DNA of 64,000 nt from an uncultured Mycoplasmatota bacterium (GCA_900546715.1 UREA01000003.1:1-64000); one strand, 5' to 3'. Counted from the first letter of the stretch, positions 34,303 to 42,242 are shown. The notes: generated by a model not told the origin, from the letters alone. Numbers and translations are program-made.

Positions 34303-34318
34303 AATTTTCACTTCCTTT

Positions 34319-34459
34319 AAAAGCAATACTAAATATTATAAATATGGAAATGTACTTTACATAACGCAGTTATGGGTAGTTACATTGGAATATTTATGCG
34401 ATATATTTACTAAATCTCCACTTAAACGACTCGTTTAAATATAGGACGCTATTGCTTTT
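34319..34459 (-). ncRNA. Retron msr-msd noncoding RNA
   Basis: Directly upstream of the RT relic, same strand. The ends form the a1/a2 inverted repeat AAAAGCAATA/TATTGCTTTT (34450-34459 with 34319-34328, 10 bp perfect). Just inside a1 is AATAGCGTCC, matching the conserved AGC with the branching G. The msr hairpin TTAAACG-act-CGTTTAA follows. The msd part folds into a long hairpin: ATAAATAT/ATATTTAT, a 3x3 internal loop, AATGTA/TACATT, and a tip CATAAC-tgc-GTTATG. Length is about 141 nt. The architecture is that of a functional retron RNA, unlike its broken RT. Confidence 0.8.
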
Positions 34460-34479
34460 TCAAAAATATTATAAAAGCT

Positions 34480-36087
34480 TTATTTTTTATTTTCAATACT
34501 AGATTTTATAAATGAATCAAATAATGGATGGCATCTTGTCGGACGACTTTTAAATTCCGGATGAAATTGACAAGCTATAAAATGGGGGTGATTATCAAGC
34601 TCAATTATTTCTACTAAATTAGCATCGGGATTAATACCACTTATTACTAAGCCATTTTTCTCTAATATTTCTTTATAATTATTATTAAATTCATAACGAT
34701 GTCTATGACGTTCTAATATTTCATCACTTTTGTAATCTTTATAAGCAAGTGTTCCTTTTTTTAAACTACATTTATAATTACCAAGTCTTAAGGTTCCACC
34801 TTTATTGATGATTGCTTTTTGATCAGCCATTAAATCAATTACAGGATTTTCTGCCAATTCATCAAATTCTCTGCTACTTGCATCATTTATGCCACAAACA
34901 TTACGAGCAAACTCAATTACTGCTATTTGCATACCTAAACAAATACCTAGGAATGGCACTTTATTTACCCTGGCATAACGACAAGCATTAATCATACCTT
35001 GCGTTCCTCTTGAACCAAAACCACCAGGAATAATTATGCCACTAGATTTTTTAAATACTTCTTTTAAATTTGTTTTTACATCTTCTAGTGATTCACTATC
35101 TACCCATTTAATATTAATTTTGGTATTATATTTATAACCAGCTGATTTTAGTGCCTCTTTAACAGAAAGATAAGCATCTTCCAGTTCTGTGTATTTACCA
35201 ACTAAAGCTATTTCAATTTCCTTATCCAAATTGTTTACTCTATTTATTAAATCTTCCCAATTACTTAAGTCACTTTTAGTAATTTTTAAATTGAATTGCT
35301 TTAAAATTATATCTTCAATATGTTGTTTATGAAAATTAATTGGTATTTGATAAATATTAGCTTCATCCTTAGCTTCAATAATATTTTCTTTAGGAATACT
35401 ACCAAAAAGAGCTATTTTTTCTCTTACATGAACACCTAATTCTATTGGTGCTCTAGTAACAATAATATCTGGTTGAATACCAAGTCTTCTTAGTTCAATA
35501 ATACTATTTTGTGTAGGTTTAGTTTTAAGTTCATTTGAGCCATATAAAAATGGTACTAAAGTGGTATGAACAAATAAAGAATTATTAATACCCGCCTCTA
35601 ATCTAAATTGCCTTAAAGATTCCATCATAACAGCTGATTCAATATCTCCAACTGTACCACCGATTTCGGTGATTACTATATCTGCTCCACTGCTAGTCCC
35701 CGCTTCATAAATTTTATTTTTAATTTCATTAGATATGTGAGGTACAATTTGAATAGTTGCCCCCAAATAGTCCCCTACTCGTTCTTTTTCAATAACACTA
35801 GAATAAATCTTGCCATTAGTGATATTTGAAGTATAATTTAACTCTTCATCAATAAACCTTTCATAATGCCCTAAATCAAGATCTGTTTCACAGCCATCAG
35901 CAGTCACAAATACCTCACCATGTTGAATTGGTGACATAGTACCAGGATCCACATTCATATATGGATCAAATTTCTGCATAAATACTTTATAACCTTTAGC
36001 TTTTAAAAGTAGTGCAATACTTGATGCTGTAATACCTTTACCAAGCCCTGAACAAACACCCCCAGTTACAAATACATACTTTGTCAT
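34480..36087 (-). CDS. pyrG: CTP synthase
   Basis: Converts UTP to CTP with glutamine and ATP. It is 535 residues. The synthetase domain starts KYVFVTGGVCSGLGKGITAS and includes DPYMNVDPGTMSPIQHGEVF and EIGGTVGDIES. The class I amidotransferase domain has the Cys in FLGICLGMQ and the His-Glu pair in CQFHPEFKSRP. The start at 36087 follows TGGAGG; the 22 codons upstream of it are the leader hairpin region, not coding. A promoter inside the end of the upstream gene and an intrinsic-terminator hairpin precede it, suggesting attenuation by nucleotide supply. Confidence 0.97.
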   Translation of the reverse strand: MTKYVFVTGGVCSGLGKGITASSIALLLKAKGYKVFMQKFDPYMNVDPGTMSPIQHGEVFVTADGCETDLDLGHYERFIDEELNYTSNITNGKIYSSVIEKERVGDYLGATIQIVPHISNEIKNKIYEAGTSSGADIVITEIGGTVGDIESAVMMESLRQFRLEAGINNSLFVHTTLVPFLYGSNELKTKPTQNSIIELRRLGIQPDIIVTRAPIELGVHVREKIALFGSIPKENIIEAKDEANIYQIPINFHKQHIEDIILKQFNLKITKSDLSNWEDLINRVNNLDKEIEIALVGKYTELEDAYLSVKEALKSAGYKYNTKINIKWVDSESLEDVKTNLKEVFKKSSGIIIPGGFGSRGTQGMINACRYARVNKVPFLGICLGMQIAVIEFARNVCGINDASSREFDELAENPVIDLMADQKAIINKGGTLRLGNYKCSLKKGTLAYKDYKSDEILERHRHRYEFNNNYKEILEKNGLVISGINPDANLVEIIELDNHPHFIACQFHPEFKSRPTRCHPLFDSFIKSSIENKK

Positions 36088-36103
36088 AAAATCCTCCATA
36101 AAT

Positions 36104-36134
36104 AAGAAAAACACACTGGGAGATACCAGTGTGG
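36104..36134 (-). terminator. Terminator/attenuator in the pyrG leader
   Basis: On the minus strand CACACTGG, a 6-nt loop, CCAGTGTG, then TTTTTC. It lies between the predicted start point (about 36137) and the pyrG ribosome site. In Bacilli, pyrG is controlled by CTP-sensitive attenuation at such a hairpin. It may simply be the terminator of the upstream gene. Confidence 0.65.
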
Positions 36135-36143
36135 CTCTATTTA

Positions 36144-36172
36144 AGTATATCACTATTTTTTACACTTCTCAA
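36144..36172 (-). promoter_or_regulatory. pyrG promoter
   Basis: Minus-strand TTGAGA (36167-36172), 17 nt, TATACT (36144-36149). It overlaps the last codons of the amidotransferase-like gene. The transcript would begin near GAGCC at 36137, just before the hairpin. Confidence 0.6.
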
Positions 36173-36764
36173 TAAAATATTGAAATATTTTTTTACTATA
36201 TTCATCACTTAAATCTTCTGGATGCCATTGTAGCCCTAATATAAATGTTTTATTAGGAATGTGTATTGCCTCAATTATTTTATCATCACGGCTTTTTGCA
36301 TCAATCAAAAAATTATCATTTAAATTAACAGTATCATTATGTCTACTATTAACGATTATTTTATTACTACCTAAAATATCGAAAAGTATTCCCTTATTTA
36401 TAGTTATTTCATGAACATATTCATCTTTACTTTGATGTTTACTATTACCAATGGCTATACAATTATCTAATACATTACCAAATTTATCCATTGATGCAAT
36501 TAACTGCATACCCGCACAAATACCTAAAGCTGGTATATCATTAATATACGCATATTTTAATATCTTTTCATCTAATTCTTCCCATGAAGATCCTCCAGGA
36601 AAAATAAAGCCAGAAAAAACGCTAAAATCCATATCACTTAAAATAAGCAAAGGTGTTCCACCAGACTTTATAACATAATCTACAATACTTTTATTTACTT
36701 TTAAAATATCTCTATCATCACTTTTTATAGTGCGGCAAGTAATGCCAATTAATGGTTTATTCAT
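36153..36764 (-). CDS. Class I glutamine-amidotransferase-like hydrolase (peptidase C26)
   Basis: Resembles gamma-glutamyl-gamma-aminobutyrate hydrolases (PuuD-like), which release glutamate from gamma-glutamyl compounds. It is 203 residues, a little shorter than usual (~240). The N-terminus PLIGITCRTIK is typical. The oxyanion/nucleophile segments are IFPGGSSWEE and ALGICAGMQLIA (Cys), and the His-Glu pair is in GLQWHPEDLS. It lies upstream of pyrG on the same strand, but pyrG has its own promoter within this gene's end. The substrate is unknown. Confidence 0.87.
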   Translation of the reverse strand: MNKPLIGITCRTIKSDDRDILKVNKSIVDYVIKSGGTPLLILSDMDFSVFSGFIFPGGSSWEELDEKILKYAYINDIPALGICAGMQLIASMDKFGNVLDNCIAIGNSKHQSKDEYVHEITINKGILFDILGSNKIIVNSRHNDTVNLNDNFLIDAKSRDDKIIEAIHIPNKTFILGLQWHPEDLSDEYSKKIFQYFIEKCKK

Positions 36765-36850
36765 ATTATCAAATCCTTTCTAAATATTACCAATTATTTT
36801 ATGATTAATTATTTTTATTTGTACCATAATAGTACTGGGAGGAAAATATA

Positions 36851-36973
36851 ATGAGTAAATCAAGAAGTTCAGCTAGAAGTAATGCAAGAAACAATTCTAA
36901 AGCTTCTAGTTCAAGTAGTGCAAGAAGTAAAGCACGTAATAATGCAAATGCTCGTAACGAAAACTGTAATTAA
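36851..36973 (+). CDS. SR/RN-rich basic micro-protein, 40 aa
   Basis: Starts MSKSRSSARSNARNNSKASS and continues in the same style to ARNENCN. Almost every residue is Ser, Arg, Ala, Asn or Lys. It is strongly basic and probably disordered. GGGAGGAAAA precedes the ATG at ideal spacing. It overlaps the convergent xerD-like stop by 4 nt. I recognise no family. Composition suggests a nucleic-acid-binding peptide (nucleoid, ribosome or spore type), by inference only. Its strong ribosome site and clean stop support expression. Confidence 0.6.
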   Translation: MSKSRSSARSNARNNSKASSSSSARSKARNNANARNENCN

Positions 36974-37875
36974 TTAATTCCATTTTCTTTATGAGCTCGA
37001 GGATGATGATTATAATCTTCCTCGATTTTTTTATTGCTCAAATGACTATATATTTCCGTTGTAACTAAATTCTCATGTCCTAATAATTCTTGAATAACTC
37101 TTAAATCTGCACCATTATTAAGTAAGTGCGTTGCAAAAGAATGCCTTAAAGTATGTGGTGAAATATCTTTATTTATATGAGCTTCCTGAGCTAACTTCTT
37201 AAGTATCTTAAAAAATCCTTGTCTACTTATTTTATTACCGTCTTTATTTATAAATACATAATTACTGGTTTTAGTTTTTAGTAAAAACCTCCGATATTCA
37301 TTTATGTATAAAGTTAAAAATTTTATTGCGGTATCACCAAGTGGCACAATTCTTGTCTTTTTGCCTTTGCCAAGTACTCTTATAATACATTCATCAAAAT
37401 CTATTTGATTGAGCTCTAAATTGGTAAGTTCACTTATTCTAATTCCTGTTGCATATAATACTTCAAGCATTGCTTTATTACGATAATCAACTGGTTTAAT
37501 AAGTCTTATATCAAGTAGTTTATCTATCTCTTCATCAGTTAAATAATTAGGCAGTTTCTTCTCAAGCTTTGGAGCTTTAATACTATCACAAGGATTACTA
37601 TTAATCTTTTTATTAAAGATCATATAATTATAAAATGAATTAAAAACCGACAAATAATGAGCTTTAGTTTTAGTACTGGCCTCTACATTTAATAAAAAAT
37701 TTCTTATATCATCACTATTTAAACTTAAGGCATCTTTCCTAGTCTGTTCTAATAACATTAATAAATTTTCTCCATAAGAATCTATAGTATTATCTGATAA
37801 TCTTCTTTCATATTTTAAATATTCTAAATAATATACAACATTTTCATCTTTAATATTTTCAATTATATTTTTCAT
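36970..37875 (-). CDS. XerD-like tyrosine recombinase
   Basis: A site-specific recombinase, 301 residues. The N-terminal SAM-like core-binding domain (~1-90) has YLEYLKYERRLSDNTIDSY. The catalytic domain has the first Arg in LYATGIRISELTNL, Lys in VLGKGKKTRIVPL, H-x-x-R in SPHTLRHSFATHLLNNGAD, the second His region in LGHENLVTTEIYSHLS, and Tyr in the last. The length fits XerC/XerD, which resolve chromosome dimers at dif. A role for integration or for cassette exchange cannot be excluded. The neighbour is a small RNA with its own promoter on the opposite strand. Confidence 0.92.
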   Translation of the reverse strand: MKNIIENIKDENVVYYLEYLKYERRLSDNTIDSYGENLLMLLEQTRKDALSLNSDDIRNFLLNVEASTKTKAHYLSVFNSFYNYMIFNKKINSNPCDSIKAPKLEKKLPNYLTDEEIDKLLDIRLIKPVDYRNKAMLEVLYATGIRISELTNLELNQIDFDECIIRVLGKGKKTRIVPLGDTAIKFLTLYINEYRRFLLKTKTSNYVFINKDGNKISRQGFFKILKKLAQEAHINKDISPHTLRHSFATHLLNNGADLRVIQELLGHENLVTTEIYSHLSNKKIEEDYNHHPRAHKENGIN

Positions 37876-37924
37876 ATTATCACAATATAATTATACATTA
37901 TTTTTAAAAATTTTGCTATAACTA

Positions 37925-37953
37925 TTTACATATGGTAATTTCTTTGGTATAAT
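37925..37953 (+). promoter_or_regulatory. Promoter of small RNA A
   Basis: TTTACA (37925-37930), 17 nt, TGG-like TATAAT (37948-37953). It is nearly the same sequence as the promoter at 38907. Confidence 0.75.
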
Positions 37954-37959
37954 TTAATC

Positions 37960-38099
37960 ACTGGTGGATATAATATATATGTAGATATTATATCTACTAC
38001 GGGACTGATAACCCTAGTCTTTACTAGTTTGGTTTGAGGTCCTGACCCGTGTTGGCACATGTGAGCCGCTGTAAAAAGCAACAGTTAAGTTGCTTTTTT
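37960..38099 (+). ncRNA. Small RNA A of a paralogous pair
   Basis: About 140 nt from promoter to an intrinsic terminator (AAAAGCAAC/GTTGCTTTT at 38074-38099). The core shared with RNA B is GGGACTGATAACCCTAGTCT, then TTACTAGT and GGTTTGAGGT. It folds as GGGAC/GTCC, AACC/GGTT and CTAGT/ACTAG with a CTTT loop. The outer stem GGTGG/CCGCT corresponds to GGTAG/CTACT in RNA B, with compensatory changes. An extra hairpin GTAGATAT/ATATCTAC is unique to RNA A. Family unknown. Confidence 0.7.
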
Positions 38100-38104
38100 A
38101 CATG

Positions 38105-38775
38105 TTATAATCTCTTGTTTTCTAAATCATTCAGCATTTTTCTTATTTCAGGTATTTCAAAAAAAACAGTTTCATTTTTAGAAAATGGGATTTTTCTTTT
38201 GAATTTGTAATCAAATTTATCTATAAAAGTAAGCATATCAGCAATTTGAAAAAGTCTTTCTTGAACTTTATCAAATTCAACTATATGTTCATAATTATTT
38301 AAAGTAGAAAAAACATTGTCAATAATATTGCCTAATATCTTTTGCCCATTATCATAATATACTATAATGTTTTTAAACTTATTTAAGTATTTATGGTGTT
38401 TAATAATAAGTTTGTTTAACTCCATAGCTATTTGTTGTTTTAATATTTTGTCATTATTAGTATATTTCTTATTAATAATTACCGAACATATTTTTATAGG
38501 CAATTTTCGGGTAAAATGATGTAATGATCTATATATATTTTTTTTCTTGTTATAATATCAAAATTTTTATAATCGCCTTTATGTCTTACCAAATCTCCCA
38601 TATGTATCATATTAGTATAACCAATAGATTTTAGTCTGTTTTCAAAATCATGCAAAAAATTATCTATGTTAATACTTGTATCATAAAATACCATAGATAC
38701 TACATATAATTCAGAAGAACCCTGTTCAAAACCAAATTCTCCACTTTCATCAATATAAATTTTTAGTTTTTTCAT
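38105..38775 (-). pseudogene. DUF3800-family gene with a frameshift at an A8 tract
   Basis: The N-terminal part starts KKLKIYIDESGEFGF (DUF3800 signature, Asp-Glu-Ser-Gly) and runs through IGYTNMIHMGDLVRHK. At the T8 run 38538-38545 (A8 in coding sense) the frame shifts. The other frame continues KLPIKICSVIINKKYTNN, then VYYDNGQKILGNIIDNVF and FQIADMLTFIDKF, the usual DUF3800 C-terminal part. Corrected length would be ~223 residues. The start is ATG 38775 after GGAG. DUF3800 proteins have an RNase H-like fold and occur in mobile and defence settings; the role is unknown. It is bracketed by small RNAs A and B. Confidence 0.8.
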
Positions 38776-38906
38776 AAGCTGATCTCCAAAATCAACCTTC
38801 CCCACATATCTCTAAAAGTTTCTTTCTCTAAACAACATTATATAATATTTTTTTTGAGTTTGCAAATAGAAAAAATACCATTTAGAAAATTTTTAAAACA
38901 AAATTA

Positions 38907-38935
38907 TTTACAAATGGTAATTGTTCTAGTATAAT
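38907..38935 (+). promoter_or_regulatory. Promoter of small RNA B
   Basis: TTTACA (38907-38912), 17 nt, TATAAT (38930-38935). The flanking bases match the RNA A promoter (TTTACAnATGGTAATT). Confidence 0.75.
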
Positions 38936-38941
38936 TTAATT

Positions 38942-39062
38942 ACTGGTAGATTAAATCAACTCCGGGACTAATAACCCTAGTCTTTACTAGTATTGGTTTG
39001 AGGTTCCGACTTCTGTAGGCATTAAATGCTACTTTAAAAGGCAACCGTTTGGTTGCTTTTTG
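38942..39062 (+). ncRNA. Small RNA B of a paralogous pair
   Basis: About 120 nt ending at terminator AAGGCAACC/GGTTGCTTTTT (39037-39062). It shares the GGGACT.ATAACCCTAGTCT core with RNA A. Its closing helices differ by compensating bases: CGGGAC/GTTCCG here, and GGTAG/CTACT for the outer stem. There is no ORF. It lies just upstream of rarA, which has its own promoter after the terminator. It is not the 6S RNA, which is a better match at 42008. Confidence 0.7.
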
Positions 39063-39114
39063 AATTGTAATTTTGTAAAATCACTATAAAACTCTGTTTT
39101 TTTTACTAAATCAT

Positions 39115-39133
39115 GGTATAATTTAATAGTGAT
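39115..39133 (+). promoter_or_regulatory. rarA promoter, short leader
   Basis: TGG-TATAAT (extended -10, 39114-39122) is followed by GTGAT (39129-39133) and ATG at 39137. The predicted leader is about 8-9 nt. Confidence 0.5.
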
Positions 39134-39136
39134 GTT

Positions 39137-40336
39137 ATGGAAATTTTAGCAGATATATTAAGACCTAAAAAACTAGATGATGTTGTAGGTCAAACTCATT
39201 TAGTTGGTGATAATAAAATTATTAGTAATCTTGTTAAAAACAAGAAAATTTTTTCAATGATTTTCTATGGTAAACCAGGGATTGGTAAAACTAGCCTAGC
39301 GGTAGCTATAGTTAGTGAACTCGGCATTAGATATAAAATGCTTAATGCAACAGTAAATAATAAAGCTGATTTTGATGTATCTATAGAAGAAGCAAAAATG
39401 TATGGCGAATTAGTTTTAATAGTAGATGAAATTCATCGAATGAACAAAGATAAACAAGATTTACTTTTGCCTTACATTGAAAATGGAACAATTATTTTAA
39501 TTGGCATAACTACATCTAATCCATATCATAAAATTAATCCCGCAATTCGGAGTAGATGCCAAATATTTGAGCTTCATGAACTTACTACAGATGATATAAT
39601 TATAGGATTAAATAAAGGTGCAAAAAAATTAGAAAATATTAAAATAGATAAGAAAACATTAGAATATATTGCAACTCTTGCTAGCGGTGATTTAAGATAT
39701 GCTCTAAATTTATTAGAAATGGCTTATTACTCTACAAGTGATGGTGAGGTTTCTGTAGAAACGATTAAAACGATCAATTCCAAACCAGTATTTTTTCATG
39801 ATAAAAATGAAGATGGCCATTATGATGTTTTAAGTGCTTTGCAAAAATCAATCCGTGGTAGTGATGTTGATGCATCTCTTCACTATCTTGCCAGATTAAT
39901 TGTAGCAGAAGACTTAGATAGTATTTACCGGCGTCTTTCTGTAATTGCTTATGAAGATATTGGTATGGCTAATCCGGGGATTGGTCCAAGGCTTATGGCA
40001 GCAATTTCGGCTTCAGAATTAGTAGGACTTCCTGAAGCAAGAATTCCTTTAGGACAAATAGTAACTGAAATGGCCCTATCTCCTAAAAGTAATAGTTCGC
40101 ACCTAGCTTTAGATGAGGCCTTAAATGATATTTATAAAGGAAATACTGGCAATGTTCCGGGTCATATTAAAACAAATTCTAAAGATTATTTATATCCCCA
40201 TAATTATCCTAATTCTTGGGTTAAACAACAGTATTTGCCAGATAACTTAAGAACTCGAAAATATTATCAACCAAAAAATAATAAAATAGAAAATAATTTA
40301 AATAAATTACATGAAGAAATGAAGGAGGAAAAATGA
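39137..40336 (+). CDS. rarA: Replication-associated recombination protein A (MgsA/RarA ATPase)
   Basis: An AAA+ ATPase acting at stalled replication forks. It is 399 residues. RPKKLDDVVGQTHLVGD opens the domain. Walker A is FYGKPGIGKTSLA and Walker B LIVDEIHRMN. Sensor 1 is in ILIGITTSNPYHKINPA, the arginine finger in RSRCQIFELHEL, and sensor 2 near SGDLRYALNLLEMA. The C-terminal MgsA domain has HYDVLSALQKSIRGSDVDAS and YEDIGMANPGIGP. Its TGA overlaps gpsA (ATGA). The tcdA and 6S RNA neighbours match the B. subtilis yrvM-yrvN context. Confidence 0.95.
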   Translation: MEILADILRPKKLDDVVGQTHLVGDNKIISNLVKNKKIFSMIFYGKPGIGKTSLAVAIVSELGIRYKMLNATVNNKADFDVSIEEAKMYGELVLIVDEIHRMNKDKQDLLLPYIENGTIILIGITTSNPYHKINPAIRSRCQIFELHELTTDDIIIGLNKGAKKLENIKIDKKTLEYIATLASGDLRYALNLLEMAYYSTSDGEVSVETIKTINSKPVFFHDKNEDGHYDVLSALQKSIRGSDVDASLHYLARLIVAEDLDSIYRRLSVIAYEDIGMANPGIGPRLMAAISASELVGLPEARIPLGQIVTEMALSPKSNSSHLALDEALNDIYKGNTGNVPGHIKTNSKDYLYPHNYPNSWVKQQYLPDNLRTRKYYQPKNNKIENNLNKLHEEMKEEK

Positions 40337-41307
40337 AAATTAGTGTAATTGGCACAGGGGCTTATGGTTTAGCTATTGCCTTATCTTTAGCTAAAAATGG
40401 TAATGAAATAATGATGTGGACAGAAAATCCTAATAAAGAATTGGAATTTAAAGAAACAGGCAAACTAGCATCAATTTTACCAAATGATATACCATATAAT
40501 ATTAAAATATCTTCATCTTTTGAAGAAGTGCTTAAAAATACTAAATTAATTTATATTGTAACAACTAGTAAATATATTGCTAGTGTTTGTGATGGAATAC
40601 TTCCCTTTTATAAAACAAGTATTCCGGTATGTATTGCTGCCAAAGGATTAGAAGAAAGTTCTCTAGATTTACTTTCCAACATCGTCCAAAAAAAACTTAA
40701 AACAAAAAACATTGCAGTAATTTCTGGACCAACATTTGCAATTGATATGGCCAATAATGAACCAGTTGCTCTCGCTTTAGCTGCAAATAATGCTAGAACT
40801 AAAAATTTAGTTTTACAAACTCTCCCTGGAGATACATTAAAACTTCGTCATACTAATGACCTAATAGGCATTCAATTATGTGGATCAGTCAAAAACATTA
40901 TTGCTATTGCATCAGGCATTTTAGAAGGCTTAGGTTATAGTGATTCTTCAAGAAGTTTTTTAATAAATGAATCATTACATGATATTAAACATATTATCAA
41001 ATACTTAGGAGGTAATCCTAAAACTATCTTATCTTTTGCAGGTATTGGAGATTTAATGCTTACTTGTTCTAGTAAAAAAAGTCGAAATTTTTCTTTTGGT
41101 TATGTTATAGGTAGTACTAAAAACAAAGAAAACATTGAAGAGTATTTAACGAATAACACTGTTGAAGGTTATTATACCCTAGAAACCGTTTATAACCTGT
41201 TAAAGAGGAAAAAGATTAATATTGAATTAATCAATGTTATATATGACATTGTCTACAAGTTTGATAATCCCGAAATACTTGCTAAATTTCTTATAACAAA
41301 AGAATAG
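40333..41307 (+). CDS. gpsA: Glycerol-3-phosphate dehydrogenase, NAD(P)+
   Basis: Makes sn-glycerol-3-phosphate from dihydroxyacetone phosphate for phospholipid synthesis. It is 324 residues. The Rossmann motif is SVIGTGAYGLAIAL. Family blocks are VTTSKYIASV, AKGLEESSL, ISGPTFAIDMANNEP, LCGSVKNIIAIASGILEGLG (catalytic Lys) and GIGDLMLTCSSKKSRNFSFG. It is translationally coupled to rarA. A terminator shared with tcdA follows. Confidence 0.96.
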   Translation: MKISVIGTGAYGLAIALSLAKNGNEIMMWTENPNKELEFKETGKLASILPNDIPYNIKISSSFEEVLKNTKLIYIVTTSKYIASVCDGILPFYKTSIPVCIAAKGLEESSLDLLSNIVQKKLKTKNIAVISGPTFAIDMANNEPVALALAANNARTKNLVLQTLPGDTLKLRHTNDLIGIQLCGSVKNIIAIASGILEGLGYSDSSRSFLINESLHDIKHIIKYLGGNPKTILSFAGIGDLMLTCSSKKSRNFSFGYVIGSTKNKENIEEYLTNNTVEGYYTLETVYNLLKRKKINIELINVIYDIVYKFDNPEILAKFLITKE

Positions 41308-41330
41308 CCATTAAGCTATTCTTCTTTTAT
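41299..41330. terminator. Bidirectional terminator between gpsA and tcdA
   Basis: AGAATAG, an 8-nt loop, CTATTCT, then a T-rich tract. The two convergent stops lie within the hairpin. Confidence 0.7.
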
Positions 41331-41987
41331 AATATCATTAATTACATAATATGCTAAGTATAAACCTGCAACAGCTGGTGGAAATATACTTGATGCCACA
41401 ATCCTATCATTATTAAGAGGCATATCACTAGCATAAACAACAGGTATATCTAAATCAATTTCTTCTTTTCTTAGCATTCCTCTTAATTTCTTAGCTAAAG
41501 CATCGTTTTGAGTATTCTCTAAAGTTGTAATAACTACACCAGTTGGATCTAATCTTTTACCAGTACCTAGGGCACTAATAATTTTAACATTATTTTCTTT
41601 AGCATATTTAATCAAGGATACTTTAGCATCTAAATCATCACAAGCATCAATAATATAATCGGAATATACTAAATCCTTAACATTATCTTTAGTTACTCCT
41701 TCACTAATCCCTTTTATTTTTATTTCCGGATTAATACTCTTCATTCTTTTTATAGCTTCTTTAACTTTATAATGTCCAATATTATTAGTATTACTAATTA
41801 TTTGTCTATTTAAATTACTTAAGACAAATTTATCATTATCATAAATAGTAATATTATTAATACCACTTCTAACCAAAGCTTCTAAAGCTATACCACCAAC
41901 TCCACCTACTCCAACTAAAATAACTTTAGTCTTATTAATCTTTTTTACATTTTCTTCACCAATTAAACTAATTAATCTCTCATCCAT
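41316..41987 (-). CDS. tcdA: tRNA threonylcarbamoyladenosine dehydratase
   Basis: A ThiF/E1-like ATPase that cyclises t6A37 to ct6A37 in tRNA (TcdA/CsdL; YrvM in B. subtilis). It is 223 residues. ATP-binding motif is VILVGVGGVGGIALEAL, then DNDKFVLSNLNRQI and DYIIDACDDLDAK. The C-terminal block is GMLRKEEIDLDIPVVYA and SIFPPAVAGLYLA. The 6S RNA lies just upstream on the same strand, as in B. subtilis next to yrvM. The csdA sulfur partner is not in the window. Confidence 0.93.
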   Translation of the reverse strand: MDERLISLIGEENVKKINKTKVILVGVGGVGGIALEALVRSGINNITIYDNDKFVLSNLNRQIISNTNNIGHYKVKEAIKRMKSINPEIKIKGISEGVTKDNVKDLVYSDYIIDACDDLDAKVSLIKYAKENNVKIISALGTGKRLDPTGVVITTLENTQNDALAKKLRGMLRKEEIDLDIPVVYASDMPLNNDRIVASSIFPPAVAGLYLAYYVINDIIKEE

Positions 41988-42007
41988 ACAAACTCACTTT
42001 CCAAAAT

Positions 42008-42181
42008 AAAACCTAGAAGGTAGCTGCGTAGATAAAAACCCGCTCTCAGCAGGTGGGCATCACATGACCTACTTTAGGATCCTTATGCACTTAATGGATA
42101 AGTCTTCTACACCATAGATCAATTAGATTCCCGTATATCATATTTAGTCGGTTTTATAATGACAGGCTACCTTACTAGGTA
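42008..42181 (-). ncRNA. ssrS: 6S RNA
   Basis: About 174 nt directly upstream of tcdA. A long closing stem pairs ACCTAGTAAGGTAGC at the 5' end with GCTACCTTCTAGGT at the 3' end, followed by TTTATTTT. The interior contains ATGCCCACCTGCTGAGAGC, then GGGTTTTTATCTACGCAGC, typical of Firmicutes 6S RNA 3' halves as I recall them. The position beside tcdA/rarA matches B. subtilis bsrA. 6S RNA binds the sigma-A polymerase and mimics an open promoter. Structure and context agree; the family call was not tested by covariance model. Confidence 0.75.
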
Positions 42182-42186
42182 ATTTA

Positions 42187-42215
42187 ATTATATCAAATTT
42201 ATTATATCTTTGCAA
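42187..42215 (-). promoter_or_regulatory. 6S RNA promoter
   Basis: Minus-strand TTGCAA (42210-42215), 17 nt, TATAAT (42187-42192), ending 6 nt before the RNA 5' end. Confidence 0.75.
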
Positions 42216-42242
42216 TAATTTTAAATTAAAAAGAAGCATAAT

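Noticed and set aside
33420..34326. Possible diversity-generating retroelement RT for the P family
   Set aside because: The RT has the retron NAxxH motif and an msr-msd RNA. No template repeat resembling a P gene end is near it.
37960..39062. RNA A and RNA B as 6S RNAs
   Set aside because: They are short, have hairpin cores rather than a long helix with a central bubble, and a much better 6S candidate lies beside tcdA at 42008.
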